Source: JBBTVP01 sp038063175 (GTDB lineage: Bacteria > Patescibacteriota > Minisyncoccia > UBA6257 > 1-14-0-10-40-38). From it: a DNA stretch of 6,582 bases. The notes beneath the pieces are model-generated. The model was not told the origin of the DNA. It saw only the letters and a program-made list of their open reading frames with translations, and ran no database searches. This document shows, piece by piece, positions 1 through 5,313 of the stretch (positions are counted from its first letter, which is position 1; every line of letters begins with the position of its first letter). The DNA lies in NCBI GenBank assembly GCA_038063175.1, contig JBBTVP010000015.1, positions 1 through 6,582 on the forward strand. The letters run 5' to 3'. The position numbers and the translations under genes are program-made.

Positions 1-662
1 CTCCCGATCATAATGCGGCCTACCATGCGGTGGTATGCTGGCTCTACGGTGTATGAGGTTGCGAGGGCATTCAAGGTGCCCGACATTAGTATTTTCGTAT
101 TATTGTTTTGAGAGCAGTTCAGGTTACCGCAGTGCACTACGGCAAGGTTGCTTCGCTCATTGCCCGTGCCTGGGCCAGTGGAATCCTGATAAGAAAAAGT
201 AATGATTGGCAGCCCGTCGCTTCCGATCGCAATCGATGTGTCGTTCGGTACGAGCATGAGAGGGGCGATGAGCGTATCAGTATTCCCGCTTGTGCATTTC
301 GCATTTCCGCAGTGCACTACATGAATTCCCACGGGAGAAAGGTATTGAGATGCATAGGAGAGAACCGGTAAGTCATCGCTCCCGATTGCAAGTGAAATAC
401 CGGAGAAAAGGCCTTTGGTCGTGAGGTGTGCGGTAGTATTGCCGCTGCTGCAAAACTGGTTTCCACAATGAATGGTGCGCACGGTTTGGGCAAACCCGCT
501 TGGATTGTATTGCTCATGAATAAGCCCGATGAGCGGCAGCCCGTCTCTTCCTTGGGTAAGTCCGAGGGAGGTGAATGCAGAGGGAGCGAGGGTGGTTTCA
601 GATCCTAGCTCTGTAATTCTTACCGTAGCGCAATCTTCTGTTCTACACGTCGCGAATCTCAA
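1..662 (-). repeat. Tandem protein-coding repeats, about 52-60 codons each
   Basis: Four in-frame units of the partial surface protein repeat a CxxxxC pair and a GxDGLP turn. Divergence at the DNA level is strong, except for an identical 14-base block on the plus strand at 127-140 and 307-320, exactly 180 bases (60 codons) apart, encoding the conserved VVHCG segment. The array continues past the left edge. Low DNA identity between units suggests old duplications rather than recent slippage. Confidence 0.75.
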
Positions 663-839
663 CTTACGTTCGCTGATATCGTTGTAGACGATGCGCGGAG
701 TTGGACTTCTCCGTGGGAGGACCTGGGCGAGGAGATCCATAGGCCCCATGGAAAAAAGGAAAGCGAGCGCCCCAATACCCGCCAGAAGTAGCACTGCGAT
801 GGTAGTGGTGCGGGATTGTTTTTGAATTTTTTTCCCCAT
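1..839 (-). CDS. Secreted or membrane-anchored CxxxxC repeat protein, C-terminus outside window
   Basis: This frame stays open for 279 codons from an ATG at 839-837 to the left edge, so the C-terminus is missing. Residues 1-11 are basic and 12-30 form a hydrophobic segment, a signal peptide or signal anchor, which puts the rest outside the cell. The ectodomain is a tandem repeat with a CxxxxC pair at 65/70, 125/130, 177/182 and 237/242 (spacing 60, 52, 60), mostly in the form HCGNxxC. Each unit ends in a GxDGLP-like turn (97-102, 153-158, 206-211) followed by a beta-like stretch. The visible part stops just as the next IGSD turn would begin. Such units are typical of beta-propeller-like surface proteins that I associate with Parcubacteria; the fold is inferred and the function unknown. 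The start follows the cupredoxin stop by 2 bases, so the two are almost certainly cotranscribed and translationally coupled. Plus-strand frames here are antisense shadows. Confidence 0.88.
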   Translation of the reverse strand, partial: MGKKIQKQSRTTTIAVLLLAGIGALAFLFSMGPMDLLAQVLPRRSPTPRIVYNDISERKLRFATCRTEDCATVRITELGSETTLAPSAFTSLGLTQGRDGLPLIGLIHEQYNPSGFAQTVRTIHCGNQFCSSGNTTAHLTTKGLFSGISLAIGSDDLPVLSYASQYLSPVGIHVVHCGNAKCTSGNTDTLIAPLMLVPNDTSIAIGSDGLPIITFSYQDSTGPGTGNERSNLAVVHCGNLNCSQNNNTKILMSGTLNALATSYTVEPAYHRMVGRIMIG

Positions 840-841
840 TT

Positions 842-1243
842 TTATTCTTCTACCGTAATCGTTCCCTTCAGGTTCGGAAAGAGGTGATCATGCCATCTCC
901 AGATGCCGGCTTTATCAAAGATAAAGCTCCACGATTCGCCGGGCGGAATGGCACGTTTTGGGTCAAATGCGGGGTAGATCTCGTGGGTAGGATGGATGTT
1001 CGACGCAGGCCAGTGGTCGTTCGTGTCGTCATTCGTAAAAGTGATTGTCGTGCCTACTGCCGCTGTGAGATTTGCCGGCTCGTAGCCGTCGTCGCGCATG
1101 CGAACTGTTTTGATTTCCGTGGTTACTGGCGGCGGTGGAGTAGTAGTCACCGTGTCGTCCTTTTCAGTGATCCGGTTCTGGAAGAATATAAACGCGGCGA
1201 TGGTGACAATTACGATCACAATCGGAATAATCATTTTTTTCAT
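842..1243 (-). CDS. Membrane-anchored cupredoxin-like domain protein, atypical metal site
   Basis: 133 residues. Residues 4-21 form one hydrophobic N-terminal segment (signal anchor), followed by a Thr/Pro-rich linker at about 31-42 and a single cupredoxin-type beta domain at about 45-133. Family landmarks are TITFTNDD (66-73) with His77 where the first copper ligand sits, a PGESWSFIF strand (101-109), and the C-terminal loop WRWHDHLFPNLKGTI (115-129). That loop aligns with the classical YHCxxHPxMxG loop, but the Cys, His and Met ligands appear as Asp119, Phe122 and Leu125. A classical type 1 copper site is therefore unlikely. His77, 84, 87, 118 and 120 could form a different metal site. It probably sits on the outer face of the membrane. 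The start lies inside a long inverted repeat and has only weak Shine-Dalgarno potential; a second ATG at codon 4 is a possible alternative. Its stop is 2 bases before the next gene. Confidence 0.88.
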   Translation of the reverse strand: MKKMIIPIVIVIVTIAAFIFFQNRITEKDDTVTTTPPPPVTTEIKTVRMRDDGYEPANLTAAVGTTITFTNDDTNDHWPASNIHPTHEIYPAFDPKRAIPPGESWSFIFDKAGIWRWHDHLFPNLKGTITVEE

Positions 1244-1354
1244 CCCATTAGAAGCAGATCGCGATCTTGGCGAATCTGTAAATTTATTTTATTGCAACGA
1301 CTATACATTTGTTTTAGGTGCGATTTTAAAGCGATCGCGGCTTCTAACGGGATG
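1241..1354 (-). repeat. Long inverted repeat filling the GT2-cupredoxin gap and covering the cupredoxin start codon
   Basis: Positions 1241-1255 are complementary to 1340-1354 (15 bp, one mismatch that becomes a G-U pair in the minus-strand RNA). After a 4-base bulge (1256-1259), 1260-1266 pairs with 1333-1339 (7 bp). The arms begin right after the GT2 stop region and end in the ATG of the cupredoxin gene, so the whole gap is a 22-bp stem with a 66-base AT-rich loop. In a readthrough transcript the cupredoxin start codon would be paired. Two perfect palindromes lie within it, GATCGCGATC at 1257-1266 and GCGATCGC at 1331-1338. It could be a regulatory structure or a small palindromic insertion. 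Confidence 0.8.
1300..1329 (-). promoter_or_regulatory. Candidate internal promoter for the cupredoxin/repeat-protein pair
   Basis: Read on the minus strand, TTAAAA (1329-1324) and TATAGT (1305-1300) are separated by 18 bases in the AT-rich loop of the inverted repeat. Predicted start is near 1293. RNA from here would lack the upstream arm, leaving the cupredoxin start unpaired. Found by eye against a sigma-70 consensus, so tentative. Confidence 0.35.
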
Positions 1355-2056
1355 TTACTGATATTTCCCTCTCAAACTATTTAATCGTATCCGGAAGAGA
1401 TCCACAAGTATAGTGATTCCACTTTGGAATGGATGTACCTTGGTGCGATCATCGTTTGTCCATCGGACGGGGAGTTCAATCACCTGATAGCCAAAGCGGC
1501 GGGCGATGAATAGAATCTCGATATCGAAACCGAATCCTGGAATAGTCTGGCGTCGGAATATTTCTTTTGCGGCTTTCGCTTGAAAGAGTTTAAAACCGCA
1601 CTGGGTGTCTTTGATACCAGGGAGCACAACGAGGCGAACCGCAATATTCAAAAGTTTTCCGCCTATTTCACGATACCGTGGCTGGTGCACGGGAATAATC
1701 GACGTAGGGAGTGCTCGTGAGGCGATTACGACAGAGGCATCGATTTGGAGAAAACGCTCAATTTCCTCGATTGGGGTCGAAAGATCCGCGTCGGTAACGA
1801 GGATTAAATCGCCGGATGCGGCGAGCATCCCCTCCCGTACGGCGTTCCCCTTGCCCCGATGGGGGAGTATGAGCACGCGCACAGATTTTCCCGCTCTCTC
1901 TGCGATCTCTCTGGTTTGATCAGTAGAGCCATCGTCGGCAACAATGATTTCAAATAGAAATTCTTTTCCGACAAGGTAGTCCGAAATTTTCCGCACGGTA
2001 TCTCCGATCCGAAGTTCTTCATTCCATGCGGGTATCACGACGCTCAGTTGCTCCAT
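1355..2056 (-). CDS. GT2 glycosyltransferase, ALG5/DPM1-like polyprenyl-phosphate sugar transferase
   Basis: 233 residues, the size of a soluble single-domain GT-A enzyme; there are no membrane helices, so it probably works at the cytoplasmic membrane face. It likely transfers glucose or another hexose from a nucleotide sugar to polyprenyl phosphate. Visible motifs are VVIPAWNE (6-13), nucleotide-binding DDGSTD (41-46), HRGKGNAVREGM (66-77), the metal-binding DAD (89-91), the ALG5-subgroup signature DTQCGFKLF (150-158), FDIEIL (177-182) and VRW (197-199). The DTQCGFK block and the GKGxAVR block favour dolichyl-phosphate glucosyltransferase-like enzymes over other GT2 groups; the actual sugar cannot be read from sequence. 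It starts 9 bases after the GT-C gene, which should use its lipid-linked product. The upstream region has no clear Shine-Dalgarno site, and translational coupling is likely. Confidence 0.93.
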   Translation of the reverse strand: MEQLSVVIPAWNEELRIGDTVRKISDYLVGKEFLFEIIVADDGSTDQTREIAERAGKSVRVLILPHRGKGNAVREGMLAASGDLILVTDADLSTPIEEIERFLQIDASVVIASRALPTSIIPVHQPRYREIGGKLLNIAVRLVVLPGIKDTQCGFKLFQAKAAKEIFRRQTIPGFGFDIEILFIARRFGYQVIELPVRWTNDDRTKVHPFQSGITILVDLFRIRLNSLRGKYQ

Positions 2057-2065
2057 GATTTCAGT

Positions 2066-3856
2066 TTATTTTTCAAGAACTTCTATTGCCCGAAGGTGAC
2101 CATACGGAGTGATGGAATGTACGATGAGATTAGGATAGTTTTTTCTGAATTGAAGCTCTAGCGTTTTCCATAGCGCATCAGACATAAATACGGTAAACGG
2201 CGGTTGCTTCAGGGAGCCAGGAATTTCTTTCGGATCCACTACGGTGACTTCTTGGGTGGAATCTGCAAAAAATCCGAGCCAGTCTTTCCACTGATATGCA
2301 TTGCCCCACGAGTAATAAGGGAAACTCTCATTTGCAGCGAGATAGAAGGAATAGTGTTCTCGGTGAGCTCGCATTTCCACATATCTCCCGGTGCCGCCGA
2401 CATCGTTTCCTTCCGTGTATCCTTTTGCCACAAAATCACCGAATATGCCGAAGTTCAAAATGAAAATAACGAGTAACGCTCCTGCGGTGACTGCGCGCAT
2501 CGTATACGTTCGAATTTTTGGAAACATATAGATTGGGGCTGTAAGGAACGCCGTGCTTTCGCGGATTGCGATCGCACCGAGGTAGCTCACAAAGGGAAGG
2601 GTAACCAGGAGGCGCGTGTAGTTTGGTGCTTTGGTAATGAGCAAGCTGAATGCGAGGTAGAGTATGAGGAATCCAATCCCTGCGAGGAGATCACCCTCAC
2701 GTCCATCTGCACGCGATACCAAACGAAGCCATGCGAGCGTGAGTCCGATCCAGATGAGCACGCCGGTTATTGGATCTACAAATCCATGCCCATAGTTCGG
2801 GTAGATATATCCTTGATCATGGATTGGTTCGTTGAATGTGGAAAGCCCCTGTGAAATATTTTTCACGATCGCATCCTTCACGGGAATGCCGCCTGACCAT
2901 TCAACCTGAAGATCCTGTCCTTCTTTGAGGAAAAGGAATTGCTGTTTCGGGTAGCTCATGCTCGTTCCGCCTTCTTCAATAGTTGCAATGCCGAGCGGAG
3001 CTATCGTGAAGAGAAATCCTATGAACGCCAGCACGCCAAATTTAATTGTTGTTTTTACGGGAATCCGATCGCGGAGGAATATGAGGGTGCCGGCAAGAAA
3101 CATTACCCAGATAACAAGCGTGATTCTCGAGGGGTAGTATGTGTAAAAAGTAAGCCCGGTGAAGATTCCGCCGAAAAAGGTAAGGAGGAGCGACCGGCGT
3201 TTCAGTCCCCAGGCGAGTGCGCCGAGCGCGAGGAGTTCGATCAAAAGTCCTGTATTATCACGCATTGCCATTCGGCTTATCGCAATGAGTGAATGGTTCG
3301 CTCCCAAAAGAATCGCGGCGACGAGCGATGAGCCATGCCCAAGGAATGCTCGGAAAAAGCAATATCCTGCAAGGACGATGCATACTCCTGACCACGCGTG
3401 GATGAGACGCATGTGCGCGAGCGACATCCCGCCGAGCATATTCGCAAGCTTTCCAAAAACAAAGAAGGGAAGTGAAGGGAATCCGAAATAGTCGGAGAGC
3501 CCCACGGGATCTGCGTGAGGCGTGGATGCAATTTTTTCGGAAAAGAGCATGATCGTTACCTCGTCGGTATTCACCTGCCACGGAATCTCGTGGACGAACG
3601 TGGTGTAGACCGGAGCGAATACGACCAAGAGCCCTATCAGGAAAAAAATATCTTTCAGCCAGAACGAGCGCTCGGGCTGATTCTTGAACGTAGCGAGAGA
3701 TGCGATGAGCAGTAGCAGTGCGATCGCCCAAAGTATGATCGGGATTCCGCTCGCATCAGTTATTCCATAAAAAACGAGTCCGCCGAACCAGACGAGTGTT
3801 CCGAGAGCTGCGAGGAGAATGCGGTGGCGTGCGAGAAACATCCGTAAACCGCCCAT
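2066..3856 (-). CDS. Polytopic GT-C (PMT/ArnT-like, GT39/83-type) glycosyltransferase
   Basis: 596 residues. About twelve hydrophobic segments are visible (near 11-31, 39-57, 68-86, 155-172, 176-192, 200-218, 222-238, 244-261, 270-291, 363-380, 388-407, 411-430 and 455-472; neighbours may merge), then a soluble tail of about 120 residues (475-596). The first large outside loop holds NTDE (96-99), the position and type of the acidic pair that GT-C enzymes use to bind the metal or activate the acceptor. RMAMRDNTGLL (195-205) and FYTYYPSRI (237-245) resemble ArnT/PMT-family landmarks. Expected role: transfer of a sugar from a polyprenyl-phosphate donor to a protein or envelope glycan outside the membrane. 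The GT2 gene 9 bases downstream would make the donor. The start is uncertain: ATG at 3856 or at codon 6, both without a good Shine-Dalgarno site, 10 bases after the upstream stop. Donor and acceptor are unknown. Confidence 0.9.
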   Translation of the reverse strand: MGGLRMFLARHRILLAALGTLVWFGGLVFYGITDASGIPIILWAIALLLLIASLATFKNQPERSFWLKDIFFLIGLLVVFAPVYTTFVHEIPWQVNTDEVTIMLFSEKIASTPHADPVGLSDYFGFPSLPFFVFGKLANMLGGMSLAHMRLIHAWSGVCIVLAGYCFFRAFLGHGSSLVAAILLGANHSLIAISRMAMRDNTGLLIELLALGALAWGLKRRSLLLTFFGGIFTGLTFYTYYPSRITLVIWVMFLAGTLIFLRDRIPVKTTIKFGVLAFIGFLFTIAPLGIATIEEGGTSMSYPKQQFLFLKEGQDLQVEWSGGIPVKDAIVKNISQGLSTFNEPIHDQGYIYPNYGHGFVDPITGVLIWIGLTLAWLRLVSRADGREGDLLAGIGFLILYLAFSLLITKAPNYTRLLVTLPFVSYLGAIAIRESTAFLTAPIYMFPKIRTYTMRAVTAGALLVIFILNFGIFGDFVAKGYTEGNDVGGTGRYVEMRAHREHYSFYLAANESFPYYSWGNAYQWKDWLGFFADSTQEVTVVDPKEIPGSLKQPPFTVFMSDALWKTLELQFRKNYPNLIVHSITPYGHLRAIEVLEK

Positions 3857-3866
3857 AGGGTAAGAG

Positions 3867-5027
3867 CTAATTATTTACTCGCGCGAGGCAATCACCCTGG
3901 TATTCGACTTCCGCTTTTTCGCAGAATGATGTTCGCTCAGCGACTCCGCTCAAAATTTCCGGCATTCTGCCAAAAATCGTTTGATAGCAAGCAGATTTTT
4001 CTGTTGTGTCAGTGACGAGTTTGCAAAAACCAATTGCGGCATCGGCTCCTGAAGGATCCCAAAAGGTGTCCTGTACCGCCCCCGAGAGGCATCCGAGCCG
4101 GAAGTTGCCTTTCGGGGCGAATGCGCACGCGGCAATTGCTCCGGATGGATTTCCACGGTAGGTTCCACCGATGTCACGACCCATACTCTCGAAGCAGGTG
4201 CGTCGGTAAAGGTCCGGAACCGTAGCGCATGAGTTGGCTACCTTCTTGAAGTCACCTCCGAAGAGCTGAACCATGCGTGAAGTCTGGAGGAAATAGCACG
4301 ATCCGCGATATTTTTCCTCGAGGGTAGGGTGGTTGCACGGGTAGTGAGGATCATCCGAAAGATATTCCGTGAAGTGGTCGGCCTGTTCCGGATTTTTCTC
4401 TGCTTCCGATTTCGCAAGTCCTCCTACGATATTTTCCATAAAGACTCCGGTCCAGCAGGAATCTTGCCGACGATCGAGGAGATCGCAACTCTCGAGCGCG
4501 TCGAAAATTTCGTAGCTCGTCCACGCCATAAGGCCGTGGCCGATTCCGTGTACGCACTGGTGACTGAAAAACGCGTTCAATTCATCTCCGCAGAGCGTGT
4601 TCAAATTTTCGGAGAGATTCGCGGTGCCGTGTTCCTTAAAGTACGCTTCGGTTGCCCCATGGTAGCAGCCGGAGTGGCATTCGGCGCTGCATTCCTTGAA
4701 GGATTCATCGCTATAGATTTCATATGAAAATCTTCCTGCTTTGTGCGCAGGGTCATGGCAGCTGCCATACGTAGTAGAAAGAGCATTCAGGTGCGCCATG
4801 GTTTCAGCCGGACCAAATTTTTTCACATATGAATAGAGCGCGTCTTCGTCTCTCCAGATTTCTTTAGAATCTTTCGTGATCGCACGGTCTACGATGTGAT
4901 CGCCATCCGCAGATTTTGAACGTGCATGTATTGCGGGAATGATCCATTCGGTCGTTGCGAAAAACGCGGTAGCGCCGAGAATGAAAAAGCTGACGTAGAC
5001 GACCGCGGGCTTGATTCTGAATTTCAT
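3867..5027 (-). CDS. Membrane-anchored Cys-pair repeat protein with His-rich N-terminal units, unknown function
   Basis: 386 residues; I do not recognise a named family. Residues 8-25 are a signal anchor and the rest should be extracytoplasmic. There are 18 cysteines, mostly in pairs at regular spacing: 146/158, 181/191, 231/244, 267/278, 301/313, 335/347 and 369/380. The first Cys of the last four pairs recurs exactly every 34 residues (267, 301, 335, 369), and sequence between them looks helical, so the domain may be an array of disulfide-stapled helical hairpins similar in principle to Sel1/Hcp repeats. The N-terminal units also carry CHDPAH (90-95), CHSGCYHG (117-124) and SHQCVHGIGHGLM (155-167), a possible metal or haem site. 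It is the first gene of the operon, downstream of a good promoter, and 10 bases upstream of the GT-C gene. There is no Shine-Dalgarno site; the ATG is the only in-frame start nearby. Confidence 0.9.
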   Translation of the reverse strand: MKFRIKPAVVYVSFFILGATAFFATTEWIIPAIHARSKSADGDHIVDRAITKDSKEIWRDEDALYSYVKKFGPAETMAHLNALSTTYGSCHDPAHKAGRFSYEIYSDESFKECSAECHSGCYHGATEAYFKEHGTANLSENLNTLCGDELNAFFSHQCVHGIGHGLMAWTSYEIFDALESCDLLDRRQDSCWTGVFMENIVGGLAKSEAEKNPEQADHFTEYLSDDPHYPCNHPTLEEKYRGSCYFLQTSRMVQLFGGDFKKVANSCATVPDLYRRTCFESMGRDIGGTYRGNPSGAIAACAFAPKGNFRLGCLSGAVQDTFWDPSGADAAIGFCKLVTDTTEKSACYQTIFGRMPEILSGVAERTSFCEKAEVEYQGDCLARVNN

Positions 5028-5036
5028 TGGTATATT
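5028..5036 (+). promoter_or_regulatory. Extended -10 element for rightward transcription
   Basis: TGGTATATT fits an extended -10 (TG, one base, TATATT, five of six consensus bases). A transcript would start near 5043, about 3 bases before the ATG at 5046, giving an almost leaderless message, or a precursor reaching the tRNA. The nearest -35-like TTGATT (5011-5016) is too close (14 bases) to be convincing. Confidence 0.4.
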
Positions 5037-5045
5037 CGTGCCATC

Positions 5046-5074
5046 ATGATACGGAAAAGTGAGGTATGTCGCAA
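5046..5074 (-). promoter_or_regulatory. Sigma-70-like promoter of the minus-strand operon
   Basis: On the minus strand, TTGCGA (5074-5069) and TATCAT (5051-5046) are separated by exactly 17 bases; matches to TTGACA/TATAAT are 4/6 and 5/6. The transcript would start near 5039, leaving a leader of about a dozen bases before the ATG at 5027. The -35 box forms one arm of a short inverted repeat, TCGCAA/TTGCGA (5069-5074 and 5080-5085), which could be an operator. It overlaps the start of the possible plus-strand small ORF. Confidence 0.5.
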
Positions 5075-5231
5075 ACTTCTTGCGAATCAGGGTTTCGGTG
5101 GTTACAATCTAAAGCGCATCCTCTGGGCCCATAGCCCCGACGCACATATCAAGATACAAAAAGGAAGTCGGGGTTCCGATCCCGAAACGGGCGTCGGAAT
5201 AAAATGGTATTACGCGGTCCGCCGCCGCTGA
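5046..5231 (+). CDS. Possible small basic protein of 61 residues, unknown
   Basis: The frame from ATG 5046 to TGA 5229-5231 encodes 61 residues, rich in Lys and Arg, ending in RRR, with two Trp, three Tyr and a Gly-rich GFGGYN segment (residues 17-22). About 59% of codons start with a purine, as in real genes, and composition looks protein-like rather than random. An extended -10 lies 9 bases upstream. Against it: the same bases contain tRNA-Ala-like blocks and strong hairpins, the start codon coincides with the -10 box of the opposite promoter, and there is no Shine-Dalgarno site. An in-frame start at 4926 exists but would overlap the opposite gene by about 100 bases, so 5046 is preferred. 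I do not recognise the family. Confidence 0.38.
   Translation: MIRKSEVCRKLLANQGFGGYNLKRILWAHSPDAHIKIQKGSRGSDPETGVGIKWYYAVRRR
5135..5199 (+). repeat. Two abutting hairpins inside the tRNA-like copy
   Basis: Hairpin A pairs CCCCGAC (5135-5141) with GTCGGGG (5167-5173), loop 25. Hairpin B pairs TTCCGA (5174-5179) and CCCG (5181-5184) with CGGG (5188-5191) and TCGGAA (5194-5199), a 10-bp stem with a small internal loop and an AAA loop. An alternative outer pairing, CCGACGC (5137-5143) with GCGTCGG (5191-5197), would bracket the whole insert as 7-bp terminal inverted repeats. Together they fill the gap between tRNA blocks 1 and 2 exactly. Confidence 0.65.
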
Positions 5232-5288
5232 AGCTATGGCGGATTGCGTCCCGCCAAAACCTACCTTATTTTAAACGTAGGCGGGACG
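5218..5288 (+). repeat. Two GC-rich hairpins upstream of tRNA-Ala
   Basis: Hairpin C pairs TCCGCC (5218-5223) with GGCGGA (5238-5243), with GCT/AGC able to pair inside the loop. From memory it resembles a TCCGCC...AAGCTATGGCGGA repeat frequent between genes of Parcubacteria. Hairpin D pairs CGTCCCGCC (5247-5255) with GGCGGGACG (5280-5288), 9 bp, around an AT-rich loop that also holds CCTAC/GTAGG. No T-run follows hairpin D, so it is not a standard terminator. Within this block TTGCGT (5244-5249) and TATTTT (5267-5272), 17 apart, are a weak candidate promoter for the tRNA. Confidence 0.6.
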
Positions 5289-5313
5289 GGAACATTCGCA
5301 CCATGCCCCGTGC

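Noticed and set aside
108..608. Plus-strand frames (108-371, 426-608) and a minus-strand frame (317-517)
   Set aside because: All lie in other frames of the partial repeat protein, which has a signal anchor and regular repeats; they lack starts with supporting signals.
884..1384. Plus-strand frames of 166 and 87 residues
   Set aside because: They are antisense to the cupredoxin gene and cross the inverted repeat; Arg/Cys-rich composition typical of shadows.
3258..3731. Minus-strand frame of 157 residues and the smaller frames around it
   Set aside because: Out-of-frame shadow of the membrane GT-C gene, very rich in Arg and His.
4329..4727. Plus-strand frame of 132 residues
   Set aside because: Antisense to the Cys-repeat protein, no promoter or ribosome site.
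5200..5288. T-box riboswitch: TGGTATTACGCGG, then CGTCCC and a GGGACG hairpin
   Set aside because: The core differs from the UGGNACCGCG consensus, no specifier stem or downstream aminoacyl-tRNA synthetase gene is seen, the hairpin has no T-run, and the same 13-mer is the D-arm of the adjacent tRNA.
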